The notes under the pieces were generated by a model. That model was not told where the DNA came from. It worked only from the letters and a program-made list of their open reading frames with translations, and did no database searches. Positions 7,839-16,948 of a DNA stretch of 64,000 nt are shown piece after piece (within the stretch, counting starts at the first letter, position 1; each line of letters opens with the position of its first letter). The stretch comes from Vibrio metoecus (GTDB lineage: Bacteria; Pseudomonadota; Gammaproteobacteria; Enterobacterales; Vibrionaceae), in NCBI RefSeq assembly GCF_009665255.1, contig NZ_CP035687.1:806001-870000 (forward strand), given 5' to 3'. Made by a program: the position numbers and the translations under genes.

Positions 7839-10210
7839 CTGGCTTGCCATAAAGCGTTCTCCAACTGCTGAGCTTTGCTTTGTGCAATCTCGGTCATCCC
7901 TTTGCTGTCATAAGGCATACCGCAGCACTGGCTGCTGAGCTCTGTAGGCAGAATCACTTCAAAGCCGGCTTTATTGAGCAGGGAGAGGGTGACTTCCGTC
8001 AATGGACGCTGATCGGTCGCGCTTGCTTGTTGCCCCATATTGCGGCTGGCACAAGAGGGCAGGTAAACCACTTTTTTGTCACTGCGCGGCAGATTTTCGA
8101 CAGCGAGTTCCAGCGAGTGAGTGTTTGCTTGCGGCATTTCCGGCATCCACAAAGGGGTTTTGCCTTTGCTGATCCGGCGCAGCCCATTAACCATGGAATC
8201 CACCGATTTTTCTCCAAGCACTTTGGTCGTCAGTTGGTTAGCTTTTAATCCTGTGCGAGCGAGCGTGGTGGTCGCGCTAAAGTGCTCTGCTGTCCAACGC
8301 GCAATCGGGGTAAATTTTTGGTATTTGGCGGTGCGCAGTTTTTTGACCAAATCGCCGGTATTGATCCCTACCGGGCAGCGTTCTGCGCACAATCCAGTCG
8401 CGGCACAGGTGTCTAACCCTTGGTATTCAAACACTTGCTCTAGCTCGCTAGAAGCCACGTTTTCACCCGCTGTGCGGCGGCGTTGCAATTCGCGATACAA
8501 CACAATGCGTTGGCGTGGTGATAACGTGAGGGTGCGTGATGGGCAGACCGGCTCACAGAAACCACATTCGATACAGCGATCCACCAAGTTATCGGCCGCA
8601 GGCATGGGTTTGAGGTTACGGATGTGCGAATGCTTATCTTCGTTGATGATGACGCCGGGGTTGAGCAGGCGTTTGGGATCAAAGAGCGCTTTGATTTTTT
8701 GCATCAAGGCGTAGCCTTCTTTACCCCATTCCAGTTCAACGTAAGGGGCCATGTTGCGTCCTGTACCGTGTTCGGCTTTCAGTGAACCTTGGTATTTCAC
8801 GGCCACCAGTTCGGCTACATCGTCCATAAACGCGCCGTAACGCTCGATTTCACTTTGCTTATCAAAGCCTTGAGTAAACACAAAGTGCAGGTTGCCTTCA
8901 AGGGCGTGACCAAAGATGATCGCTTCACTGTAGTGGTATTGATCAAACAGGGCTTGCAGATCGCGCACACCGGCCGCGAGGTTTTCCACCGGAAAGGCCA
9001 CATCTTCAATGATGACCGTAGTGCCCACTTCGCGTACAGCCCCCACCGCTGGGAACATGCCTTTACGAATGCCCCATAAGGTCGCCACAGTTTTGCTCTC
9101 GGAAGTAAACGGAACCGATTCGATAATGTGGTAGCGTTGCAGCGCGCTCATCACTTGCTCACACTGATCGCGTAAGGTTTGCGCATCACTGGCGTGGGAT
9201 TCAACCAGCAGCGCCGCAGCTTCTAAATCGAGCTTGGCGATAAATTCGGGCATGCCTTTTTTGTCGGCCACCGAGCGTAGCGCGCGTCCATCCATCATTT
9301 CTACCGCTGCCACTGGCGTTTTGGAAAGCGTGGTCACGGCTTGGCTGGCTTGTTCAATATCGGCAAACACCAGTAGCGCAGAGGCTTTGTGTGCGTGTTC
9401 AATCACGGTGTGATAGGTGATGTCGGCGATAAAGCCGAGTGTGCCTTCTGAGCCAATCATCAAATGGGTCAGCACTTCGATTGGATCAGAGAAATCAACC
9501 AAGGCGTTCAGCGCATAACCTGTGGTGTTTTTTAGGCGGTATTTGTGGCGAATGCGTTCGGTGAGTTCAGAATTGGCAAGGGTCTCTTGGCACAGCGCGT
9601 GAATGCCTTCCACCAAGTCGGCTCGCTCTTGTTTAAAACGAGCCACGCTCTCTGGATCGCGTGTATCGAGCACATAACCATCGGCAAACACAATTTGCAT
9701 GCCATCAACAGTGCGATACGAGTTTTGCGCCGTACCGCAGCACATGCCGCTGGCGTTATTGGCGGCAATGCCACCGATTTTACAGGTGTTGATGGAGGCG
9801 GGATCGGGGCCGATTTTGCGCTGAAACGGGGCAAGGTACTTGTTGGCATCGGCGCCAATCACTCCCGGTTGCAGGCGAATTTTCAAGCCTTGGTTTTGCA
9901 CTTCATGCCCGCGCCAATCGTCGGTTAAGGTGATCAGTACCGAGTCGGAAACCGCTTGACCCGATAAACTGGTGCCTGCTGCGCGAAAGGTAAAATGAAT
10001 ACCCAGTTTGCCACAGCTCTGAATAGCAAAAATCACTTCATCGAGTGATTTGAGGCGCAACACGATTTTAGGGATCAGCCGATAAAAGCTGGCATCAGTG
10101 CCGTAGGCGAGCCGCTTCGCTTCTTGAGTAATCATGCGCTGCGGATCAATTCGGCTCGCTAAAATTTGTTCGAGCTGCTGATAGAGACTATCGGCGATCG
10201 GTGGGGTCAT
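7814..10210 (-). CDS. FAD-binding and Fe-S D-lactate dehydrogenase (Dld-II type), truncated by frameshift
   Basis: Membrane-associated oxidation of D-lactate to pyruvate, electrons passing through FAD and iron-sulfur clusters to quinone. 798 residues remain in frame. Order: FAD-binding-4 domain (about 40-270; GIAANNASGMCCGT), FAD-oxidase C-terminal domain (about 270-540; KAEHGTGRNMAPYVE), two 4Fe-4S motifs (CIECGFCEPVCPSR and CAATGLCAERCPVG), then the first CCG domain (LSSQCCGMPYDSKGM). The frame shifts in a G run near 7830 and stops at 7814, losing the second CCG domain. I chose the ATG at 10210 (AGGAAG upstream); the frame upstream of it is encoded by an ERIC remnant. Last gene of lldP-lldD-dld; resembles Shewanella Dld-II. 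Confidence 0.85.
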   Translation of the reverse strand: MTPPIADSLYQQLEQILASRIDPQRMITQEAKRLAYGTDASFYRLIPKIVLRLKSLDEVIFAIQSCGKLGIHFTFRAAGTSLSGQAVSDSVLITLTDDWRGHEVQNQGLKIRLQPGVIGADANKYLAPFQRKIGPDPASINTCKIGGIAANNASGMCCGTAQNSYRTVDGMQIVFADGYVLDTRDPESVARFKQERADLVEGIHALCQETLANSELTERIRHKYRLKNTTGYALNALVDFSDPIEVLTHLMIGSEGTLGFIADITYHTVIEHAHKASALLVFADIEQASQAVTTLSKTPVAAVEMMDGRALRSVADKKGMPEFIAKLDLEAAALLVESHASDAQTLRDQCEQVMSALQRYHIIESVPFTSESKTVATLWGIRKGMFPAVGAVREVGTTVIIEDVAFPVENLAAGVRDLQALFDQYHYSEAIIFGHALEGNLHFVFTQGFDKQSEIERYGAFMDDVAELVAVKYQGSLKAEHGTGRNMAPYVELEWGKEGYALMQKIKALFDPKRLLNPGVIINEDKHSHIRNLKPMPAADNLVDRCIECGFCEPVCPSRTLTLSPRQRIVLYRELQRRRTAGENVASSELEQVFEYQGLDTCAATGLCAERCPVGINTGDLVKKLRTAKYQKFTPIARWTAEHFSATTTLARTGLKANQLTTKVLGEKSVDSMVNGLRRISKGKTPLWMPEMPQANTHSLELAVENLPRSDKKVVYLPSCASRNMGQQASATDQRPLTEVTLSLLNKAGFEVILPTELSSQCCGMPYDSKGMTEIAQSKAQQLENALWQASQGGVIRY

Positions 10211-10235
10211 ATTGTGCTTCCTTGTGTGCTCCCTC

Positions 10236-10293
10236 AATTTCCTTTCTACTTGAAGTTGCAGGGGTGTTGGCTGCAACTTCAAGTCGTTTAAGG
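10236..10293. repeat. Internally deleted ERIC element between lldD and the D-lactate dehydrogenase gene
   Basis: Left end CTACTTGAAGTTGCAGGGGT joins directly to right end CTGCAACTTCAAGTCGTTTA. The two ends match the ERIC termini at 7197-7324, with the middle missing. The result is a perfect 14-bp stem (10248-10261 with 10271-10284) and a 9-base loop. It lies inside an operon, so it will form a hairpin in the mRNA. Confidence 0.75.
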
Positions 10294-10309
10294 TTAGGGG
10301 ATACTTTTA

Positions 10310-11446
10310 TTATCTTTTGACTAATGAATCGCGTGACAGTTCGGCAATGCTTTTTGCGCCAGTCAACGTCATGGCAACCCGCATCTCTTTTTCATACAGG
10401 TCGAGCAGGTTTTCTACCCCTGTGCGTCCTTGTGCTGCCAGAGCGTAGATAAATGAGCGGCCGAGCATGGTGCAATCAGCACCAAGTGCCAGCATGCGTA
10501 CCACGTCTAGACCAGTGCGGATACCCGAATCGACCAGAATTTTCAGGTCACCTTTCACCGCATCGGCAATCGCGGGTAGCGCTTGCACGGTAGAAAGCAC
10601 CCCATCTAACTGACGGCCCCCGTGGTTAGACACCACAATGCCGTCTGCGCCAAAACGCACCGCGTCTTTCGCATCTTCGGTATCCAAAATGCCCTTGATG
10701 ATCATTGGGCCGTCCCAGAAATCACGGATCCACTCCAAGTCTTTCCATGAAATGGAAGGATCAAAGTTCGCGCCCAGCCAGCCGATGTAGTCTTCCAGTT
10801 TGGTCGGTGAACCACGATATTTGGAGATGTTGCCCAAATCATGCGGCTTACCAAGCAAACCCACATCCCATGCCCAGCTAGGGTGTGCCATGGCTTGCAA
10901 TACACGGCGCATCGCAGCGTTAGGACCGCTCATGCCGGAATGCATATCGCGATAACGTGCGCCCGGTACTGGCATATCCACGGTGAACACCAGATTTTTC
11001 ACGCCAGCGGCTTTGGCACGTTCCAACACGTTTTTCATAAAGCCGCGATCTTTTAAAACGTAAAGCTGGAACCAGATTGGACGATGAATCGAAGGCGCCA
11101 CTTCTTCAATCGGGCAGACCGAAACCGTGGAAAGAGTAAAAGGAATGCCTTTCGCTTCTGCGGCTTGTGCGGCTTGCACTTCGCCACGGCGGGCGTACAT
11201 GCCGGTTAAGCCGACAGGAGAAAGGGCGATCGGCAGCGCCATTTTTTCGCCAAACAGCTCGGTTTCTAAACTCAGCTCAGACATATCACTCAGCACGCGC
11301 TGGCGCAGGGCAATGTCGGCCAGATCATCGGTATTGCGTCTGAGCGTGTGTTCTCCATACGAGCCGCCATCGATGTAGTGGAACAAAAAGGGCGGGAGTT
11401 TGGCTTTGGCTGCCGCGCGGTAATCGGTCGAAGCGGAAATGATCAT
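10310..11446 (-). CDS. lldD: L-lactate dehydrogenase (FMN, quinone-linked)
   Basis: Oxidises L-lactate to pyruvate at the inner membrane, passing electrons to quinone; lets the cell grow on L-lactate. 378 residues, close to the family's usual 380-396. Family marks: start MIISASTDYRAAAKAKLPPFLFHYIDGG, the FMN-contact run PIALSPVGLTGMYARRGE, and the active-site block VVSNHGGRQLDG with the catalytic histidine, then LVDSGIRTGLDVVRMLALGAD for phosphate binding. Middle gene of the minus-strand lactate operon, 122 bases after lldP and 99 before the D-lactate enzyme; an ERIC-derived hairpin lies in the latter spacer. Confidence 0.94.
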   Translation of the reverse strand: MIISASTDYRAAAKAKLPPFLFHYIDGGSYGEHTLRRNTDDLADIALRQRVLSDMSELSLETELFGEKMALPIALSPVGLTGMYARRGEVQAAQAAEAKGIPFTLSTVSVCPIEEVAPSIHRPIWFQLYVLKDRGFMKNVLERAKAAGVKNLVFTVDMPVPGARYRDMHSGMSGPNAAMRRVLQAMAHPSWAWDVGLLGKPHDLGNISKYRGSPTKLEDYIGWLGANFDPSISWKDLEWIRDFWDGPMIIKGILDTEDAKDAVRFGADGIVVSNHGGRQLDGVLSTVQALPAIADAVKGDLKILVDSGIRTGLDVVRMLALGADCTMLGRSFIYALAAQGRTGVENLLDLYEKEMRVAMTLTGAKSIAELSRDSLVKR

Positions 11447-11568
11447 AATGCAATCCTATTCTGGGCCTATTCTGTGAATGTTTCTTTTTTGCTCAAGCCC
11501 ATACACGAGGTGCAAGGTGAGTTTGAGCGATGAGAGCGAGACGCTCGCTCTCGGTACTGATTAAAGTT

Positions 11569-13263
11569 TTAGTGGTTCATTAAAGCATCGGTCATGTTGA
11601 AGCCGTAAATCACGGTCATGCCGATGATGCCGGTCAAAACAAGATAGTAGAGGGTTGGCAAAACGGTTTTGCGCAGTGTCGCACCTTCACGCCCCAGCAG
11701 GCCAACCGTCGCGGATGCCGCGACCACGTTATGGATGGCAATCATGTTACCGGCGGCGGCCCCCACGGCTTGCAGAGCGATGATCACCACGCTAGAGATG
11801 GTCAGCGTTTGTGCCACTTCAAATTGGAATTGGCTGAACATCATGTTGGACACTGTGTTGGAACCAGCAATGAAAGCGCCCAGTGCACCAACGGTTGCAC
11901 TCAGCATTGGGAAAGCGTCACCCACTAAACCTGCTGCAAAGTTAGCGGTCGTCACTGGCATACTGGCTAAATCTGCGCCGTTAACTCCAGAGTTGATGAA
12001 AATCCGCACCATCGGGATGGTAAACACCAGTACAAAGCCTGCGCCAATCAAGGTTTTGGTGGATTCACCAAACGCTTTGCCCATCGGCGCTAAGCTGCGT
12101 GTTTGGGTAAGTACTGCAATCAGGGCAACGAAAACCAGAATGCCACCAGGTAGATAAAGCGGCTCAATGGCCGTGCTGATGCCAGTTTCACCTAAAATAT
12201 TGCTAAAGGAAACCTTGATACCCAGTAGCAACGCTTTGAAATCTGGGCTAACACGGCTTGCGACGAGAATCACCGCCAGCAACACATAAGGTGCCCATGC
12301 GAGAGCAAGACTCATCGGCTTGGCTTTGACGTCATCCAGATCCATTTTCAGCGAGCCTAACCATTCGGCAGGCCATTCGTTTTCAGGACGAAAATCCCAT
12401 TGGGTTTTGGGTACCAAGAAGCCTTTTTTCGCCGCCGTTACCACAATTGCAAGGCCAACGAGACCGCCCATGAGTGAGGGAAACTCAGGGCCGAGGAACA
12501 CGCCGGTCAGCGCGTAAGGAACAGTAAAGGCAAGGCCTGAAAAAATCGCGAAAGGCAGAATGTCCAAACCTTCCGTCCAACTGCGGTTTTTACCGAAGAA
12601 ACGGGTCAACATCATCGCCATCAAAATGGGCATCAGTGTGCCGACTGAGGCGTGGATCAGCGCCACACTGGTGGTGATTTGTTGCAGATACACATCCCAG
12701 TTTGAACCGTTAGCCAGCAGCGCTTCCGTGATGTTGTGGGTGTCCAGACCTTTGTTGACGCCAACAATGATTGGCGTACCAACGGCACCAAATGAAACGG
12801 GCGTCGATTGGATCATCATGCCCATTAACACCGCCGCAAGGGCGGGGAAACCAATCGCAACCAGCAGTGGGGCGGCAATCGCCGCAGGCGTTCCGAAGCC
12901 AGAAGCCCCTTCAATAAAGGAGCCAAAACACCAAGCGATGATGATGGCCTGCACGCGGCGATCCGGTGAAATGTTGGTAAAGCCGTTACGAATCGTGGTA
13001 ATCGCACCCGTGTATTTGAGCGTGTTGAGTAGGAAAATCGCACCAAACACAATCCACAACACAGAGACCGTGATGCCCAAACCTTGCAATACGGAGGCGA
13101 TCACGCGGTTAGCCGACATATCCCAAAATATCAGGGCAATCGTAACGGTAAGGGCGAAAGCCACGGGCATGGCTTTCTTGGCTGGCCAGTTGAGGCCGAC
13201 CAGTAAAATAGCGGCCACCACTATGGGTGAAAAGGCCACCAGCGCGAGCAGTGTTTCATTCAT
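11569..13263 (-). CDS. lldP: L-lactate permease
   Basis: Proton-linked uptake of lactate (and likely glycolate) across the inner membrane. 564 residues with some 13 hydrophobic helices. The blocks SFIEGASGFGTPAAIAAPLLV and VGAPTIVGV-like FGAVGTPIIVGVNKGL are diagnostic of the LctP family. I take the ATG at 13263 (AGGAAG seven bases upstream) giving MNETLLALVAFSPIVV; the longer frame to 13317 adds a polar tail with no ribosome site. First gene of lldP-lldD-dld, with a LysR gene reading away on the other side. Confidence 0.93.
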   Translation of the reverse strand: MNETLLALVAFSPIVVAAILLVGLNWPAKKAMPVAFALTVTIALIFWDMSANRVIASVLQGLGITVSVLWIVFGAIFLLNTLKYTGAITTIRNGFTNISPDRRVQAIIIAWCFGSFIEGASGFGTPAAIAAPLLVAIGFPALAAVLMGMMIQSTPVSFGAVGTPIIVGVNKGLDTHNITEALLANGSNWDVYLQQITTSVALIHASVGTLMPILMAMMLTRFFGKNRSWTEGLDILPFAIFSGLAFTVPYALTGVFLGPEFPSLMGGLVGLAIVVTAAKKGFLVPKTQWDFRPENEWPAEWLGSLKMDLDDVKAKPMSLALAWAPYVLLAVILVASRVSPDFKALLLGIKVSFSNILGETGISTAIEPLYLPGGILVFVALIAVLTQTRSLAPMGKAFGESTKTLIGAGFVLVFTIPMVRIFINSGVNGADLASMPVTTANFAAGLVGDAFPMLSATVGALGAFIAGSNTVSNMMFSQFQFEVAQTLTISSVVIIALQAVGAAAGNMIAIHNVVAASATVGLLGREGATLRKTVLPTLYYLVLTGIIGMTVIYGFNMTDALMNH

Positions 13264-13468
13264 GGAGTACTTCCTCGTCCTTGAACTCTCCATCAATCGG
13301 GATGAGCTAACGCGCACAGAATGTAGGGTACGGCTAACCAGTAAGAGTTCGGTTGTTGATTTTTTATAGTTGTGATGGGGTTGTTAAGTTGGCGTGAATT
13401 TACTGCTTTATTTTTTGTGGATATAGGGAAATAATGAAATTCATTATTTCCAAAAATAACAAAATCAG
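13264..13468. promoter_or_regulatory. Divergent promoter region, lldP operon / LysR regulator
   Basis: 205 bases between two divergent starts. The part next to the LysR gene is very AT-rich and contains the inverted repeat AATGAAATTCATT (about 13432-13444), a plausible LysR-type operator. By the usual LysR arrangement the regulator would control the lactate operon and itself; that role is inferred from position only. Confidence 0.4.
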
Positions 13469-14368
13469 ATGCGTGCCGATGACTTAATTTTGTTTTATCA
13501 AGTGATTGAATTGGGGAGTTTCAGTAAGGTTGCAGAGCAAAATGGCCTTACAAATTCGGTGGTTAGCAAAAGATTGGCGCGATTGGAAGAAGAACTTGGC
13601 GTGCAGCTATTGTATCGAACAACGCGTAAATTGACCTTGACTGAGGCAGGCAAGGCATTGTTGCACGGTGCTAAAAATGTGAAGCAAGCCACTCAAGAAG
13701 CGCTGGACGCGGTGGTGGGATTTGGCGAAAACGTCAGCGGTCACATCAAAATGTCGGTGCCGACCATCTCGGGTGACTTGATTTTGGCTGATGCGGTCGC
13801 CGAGTTTTGTAACCTACATCCGGGACTGACGGTGGATATGTCGCTGGATAATCGCTTCGTAGATCTTGTTGAAGGCGGCTATGACTTGGTGATCCGCACC
13901 GGTTATTTGGAAGATTCGAGTTTGATTGCGCGGCATATTTTGGACTCGCAGTGGGTGGTGTGTGCATCTCCCGCTTACATCGCCCGCAACGGTAAGCCGC
14001 TCAAGCCAGAAGATTTAGCCAGACACAACTGCTTGCAATACGCCTATCAAACCACGGGGGCGACCGATTGGGAATTTAAAGGGGCAAAAGGCAACTACAT
14101 AGTCAAAGTATCCGGCACCTTTTCGACCGATAACGCCACCGCACTGCGCAAAGCCGCGCTTGGTGGGCATGGCATTGCTTATGTACCGCGCTGTTTGGTG
14201 TATCACGATTTTCGTAATGGCGAATTGGTGGATGTGTTTCCGGAACAAGTCGGTAAAAAGCTTGGTATCTACGCAGTTTATCCATTCACTCGCCAACCCC
14301 CGAACAAAGTACGTTTGTTGATTGAGCACATACGTGCGCGTTATTTAGCAATATCACATTATTTTTAA
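13469..14368 (+). CDS. LysR-family transcriptional regulator next to the lactate operon
   Basis: 299 residues: N-terminal winged helix-turn-helix (DLILFYQVIELGSFSKVAEQNGLTNSVVSKRLARLEEELG, about 4-42) and a C-terminal periplasmic-binding-protein-like effector domain (about 90-295). The CrgA/DsdC-like pattern (SAVSKRIARLE-type recognition helix, WEFKG and NATALRKAALGGHGIAYVP in the effector domain) places it in the large AaeR/CrgA subgroup. Divergent to lldP, so lactate-responsive control is the natural guess, but nothing in the sequence identifies the ligand. Confidence 0.88.
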   Translation: MRADDLILFYQVIELGSFSKVAEQNGLTNSVVSKRLARLEEELGVQLLYRTTRKLTLTEAGKALLHGAKNVKQATQEALDAVVGFGENVSGHIKMSVPTISGDLILADAVAEFCNLHPGLTVDMSLDNRFVDLVEGGYDLVIRTGYLEDSSLIARHILDSQWVVCASPAYIARNGKPLKPEDLARHNCLQYAYQTTGATDWEFKGAKGNYIVKVSGTFSTDNATALRKAALGGHGIAYVPRCLVYHDFRNGELVDVFPEQVGKKLGIYAVYPFTRQPPNKVRLLIEHIRARYLAISHYF

Positions 14369-14521
14369 AAGATAAAAGACTCACTCATCAAGGCCGCTTC
14401 CTATGAGGATTATCACTTCTTAGGCATTTCCCGTAAAAAAGGAGTGGTGACAAATTGCGCATATTTTCAATCCTAAGTCTATCCTTTTGAATAAAGTGTA
14501 AACGAATGAAGGATACCTCAA

Positions 14522-15265
14522 ATGCGTTATGGACTAAGCAAATGGCTGTGGATTCCACTTTTGTCATTATCGGCGGCTTTTTCTGTTAAGGCTGACACCT
14601 TGTTATTGACCTCGTTAGACTGGCCTCCCTACTCAGGGAATGAATTGGCGGATCAAGGCGCCTCGATTGCGGTGGTAAAAGCGGCTGTTGAATCTATGGG
14701 GCACCAGTTGGTGGTTGAGTTTTATCCTTGGTCACGAGCGGTACATCTGGCGAAAGAGGACTCTAAATATTCAGGTTACTTTCCGGAATATTTTTTTGAA
14801 GATAACAGCTTACTTTTCTCGGATTCCATTGGTAAAGGTCCACTAGGTTTTGCGGAAAATGTGGCCAATCCTATTCAATGGTCAGTGTTGGATGATCTTA
14901 AGCCTTTCACGATTGGCGTAGTGCGTGATTACGTTAATACACCTGAGCTCGATAGCATGATTGCGCAAGGTCAATTGCTCTCTTCAGCGGTTAACAGTGA
15001 TGTGCAGAACTTACAAAAAATTGCTAAAGGCCGTGTCCCTTTAGCAGTAATTGATAGCAACGTATTTAATTATCTCAAAAACAATGATCCCAGCCTTGCT
15101 GCAGATAAAGACAAGCTGCAAATGAACAAGCAGTTGTTGGTTGAAAAAGATCTGCACATCGCATTCCGCAATGATCCTCAAGGCCAGAAATGGCAAACCA
15201 TCATTAATGAAGGCCTGAAAAAAATTGATATCAACCAGATCATGAATAGCTACATGTCCAAGTAG
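14522..15265 (+). CDS. Orphan periplasmic solute-binding protein (SBP_bac_3 type), upstream of a chemoreceptor
   Basis: 247 residues with a signal peptide (cleavage after SVKA). The mature start LLLTSLDWPPYSGNELADQGASIAVVKAAVESMGH and the block VEFYPWSRAVHLAKE are typical of family-3 binding proteins related to amino-acid receptors. No permease or ATPase gene is nearby. It is followed 116 bases later by a chemoreceptor gene and then a second binding protein of the same type, so it may present a ligand to that receptor. Good ribosome site AAGGAT. Ligand unknown. Confidence 0.85.
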   Translation: MRYGLSKWLWIPLLSLSAAFSVKADTLLLTSLDWPPYSGNELADQGASIAVVKAAVESMGHQLVVEFYPWSRAVHLAKEDSKYSGYFPEYFFEDNSLLFSDSIGKGPLGFAENVANPIQWSVLDDLKPFTIGVVRDYVNTPELDSMIAQGQLLSSAVNSDVQNLQKIAKGRVPLAVIDSNVFNYLKNNDPSLAADKDKLQMNKQLLVEKDLHIAFRNDPQGQKWQTIINEGLKKIDINQIMNSYMSK

Positions 15266-15381
15266 CAGGTGGCTAGCAATGTCAGATAGGAAGGTTAAAC
15301 GAGAGGATTCGCACAGGTCAGAAAACACTTTGTTGGTGAAGAGTGTTTTGCTCTTTAGCCTTCTGTATCAACGGAGGTCAC

Positions 15382-16929
15382 ATGTTTAGAAGTATAAAAT
15401 TCGTAGCAATTGTACAAATTGTTTTGGCGGTTTGTGCCGTTTTGCTGGGGTTAACTGTCTTTGAATACAAAAAGGCGCTAAATAATTTTACCGACGATTT
15501 GAATTTGACTGTGAATAACACATTGTCGCGTTTACAGGTTAATTTACCTAAACCCTTATGGGACTTTGATTTAGAGTCGGTGAAATCTGTTATTAGCGCA
15601 GAGTTAAAAACCCCAGAGATTTCTTCAATTAAAGTCAGTGATACTGCGGGTAAGCCGATTCTTTACTTGATGTTAGGTTCAACAAAGGATGAAAACGGTC
15701 AGCCAACTATCATGGATGTCGAAAATGATAGTTCCATCTCACAGCTTCCTTTGGTGAGTGGGCCACTCGAGTTTGTCGAATACGGTAAGAAAAACCCGAT
15801 TGGCTCAATTGATATCCATTACTCAGATGAACACATGTACCAGCAACTCAAGGAATACATTTCGTTTAACCTACTTAAAGTGCTGATCTTGGCGATTTTG
15901 ATCCCCTGCATGTTATTTGTCATTTTGAATTTCGCGGTGTTGAAACCCCTCAATGAGTTAGGAGATAAAACGCAAGCGTTATCCAGTGGTGATGGTGATC
16001 TAACTCATCAATTGCCTCCTGCCAAATACAAAGAATTTCAATCTGTTACGCAGGGTATAAATCAGTTCACTGCAACACTGCGCACCATTGTGTCCGAAAT
16101 GAATGAAGCATCAGGCGAGTTGGAGCAACAAGCTCAACAAAGCCGCGAAAAAGCAGAAGACAACGTTGCTCAAATTAACAAGCAAAAACATCAGCTTGAA
16201 ACAATTGCTGCTGCTGCGACAGAGTTGAATCATTCGGTAGTGACGGTTGCTCAGACGGTGAACGATACGGCGCAGCAAGCTCTCACGGCCACTCATTTAA
16301 CCGATACAGTGGTGAAAGAGATTGGTTCTGCGACTGCCGATATTTCTAACATGTGTAGTGAAATGGCTCGCGTCAACCAAGAGATGAACAAGCTGCTGGT
16401 GGAAGGTGAAAAAATTACCACTGTTCTGAACGTGATTAATGATATTTCGGAGCAGACCAATTTATTGGCCTTAAATGCTGCGATTGAAGCGGCCCGAGCA
16501 GGAGAACAAGGGCGCGGTTTTGCGGTAGTAGCCGATGAAGTACGAAACCTAGCGGTAAAAACCAGTCAGTCTACAGAACAAATTAAAGCCAATATTACCA
16601 ACCTAAATCGTGCAACGAATACGGTCGAAGAAGAGTTGACTCGTATGACGGGGTTGCTTGAAAAAACGGCCGAAAAAGTAAGCCATTCACAATCTTCTAT
16701 TCGGGATGTTAAGTCGTCTGTCGAAATGATTTCTGATCGAAGTGATCAGATCCATTTGTCGGCAGAGGAGCAAAGAACAGCGATCGAAGAGATCAGCCAC
16801 GCCATAGTGGAAGCTTCGGAAGCTGCAAATAGTGTGTATGAACGGGCTGCCCAAAACGCAGAAGGAACCAAACGGGTGAGTGCGATCAGTGCGTTAATAG
16901 CCGATCATATGGCGAAGTTCAGAACCTAA
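15382..16929 (+). CDS. Methyl-accepting chemotaxis protein with periplasmic sensor, between two binding proteins
   Basis: Transmembrane chemoreceptor of 515 residues. First helix at about 5-25, periplasmic domain about 26-160, second helix about 165-190, HAMP (VLKPLNELGDKTQALSSGDGDLTHQLP) and the cytoplasmic coiled coil with the tip SEQTNLLALNAAIEAARAGEQGRGFAVVADEVRNLA. I take the ATG at 15382 because ACGGAGG lies just upstream; the frame extends 13 codons further but without a ribosome site. No C-terminal methylation-enzyme pentapeptide. The flanking binding proteins suggest it senses a ligand-loaded binding protein; I recall the locus as near VCA0979. Confidence 0.9.
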   Translation: MFRSIKFVAIVQIVLAVCAVLLGLTVFEYKKALNNFTDDLNLTVNNTLSRLQVNLPKPLWDFDLESVKSVISAELKTPEISSIKVSDTAGKPILYLMLGSTKDENGQPTIMDVENDSSISQLPLVSGPLEFVEYGKKNPIGSIDIHYSDEHMYQQLKEYISFNLLKVLILAILIPCMLFVILNFAVLKPLNELGDKTQALSSGDGDLTHQLPPAKYKEFQSVTQGINQFTATLRTIVSEMNEASGELEQQAQQSREKAEDNVAQINKQKHQLETIAAAATELNHSVVTVAQTVNDTAQQALTATHLTDTVVKEIGSATADISNMCSEMARVNQEMNKLLVEGEKITTVLNVINDISEQTNLLALNAAIEAARAGEQGRGFAVVADEVRNLAVKTSQSTEQIKANITNLNRATNTVEEELTRMTGLLEKTAEKVSHSQSSIRDVKSSVEMISDRSDQIHLSAEEQRTAIEEISHAIVEASEAANSVYERAAQNAEGTKRVSAISALIADHMAKFRT

Positions 16930-16948
16930 GTCAATAACAGGAGCGTTT

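Noticed and set aside
7826..7840. Programmed -1 frameshift in the dehydrogenase gene
   Set aside because: A-GGG-GGC is not a proper X-XXY-YYZ slippery site (first base A). A single-base deletion or error is simpler.
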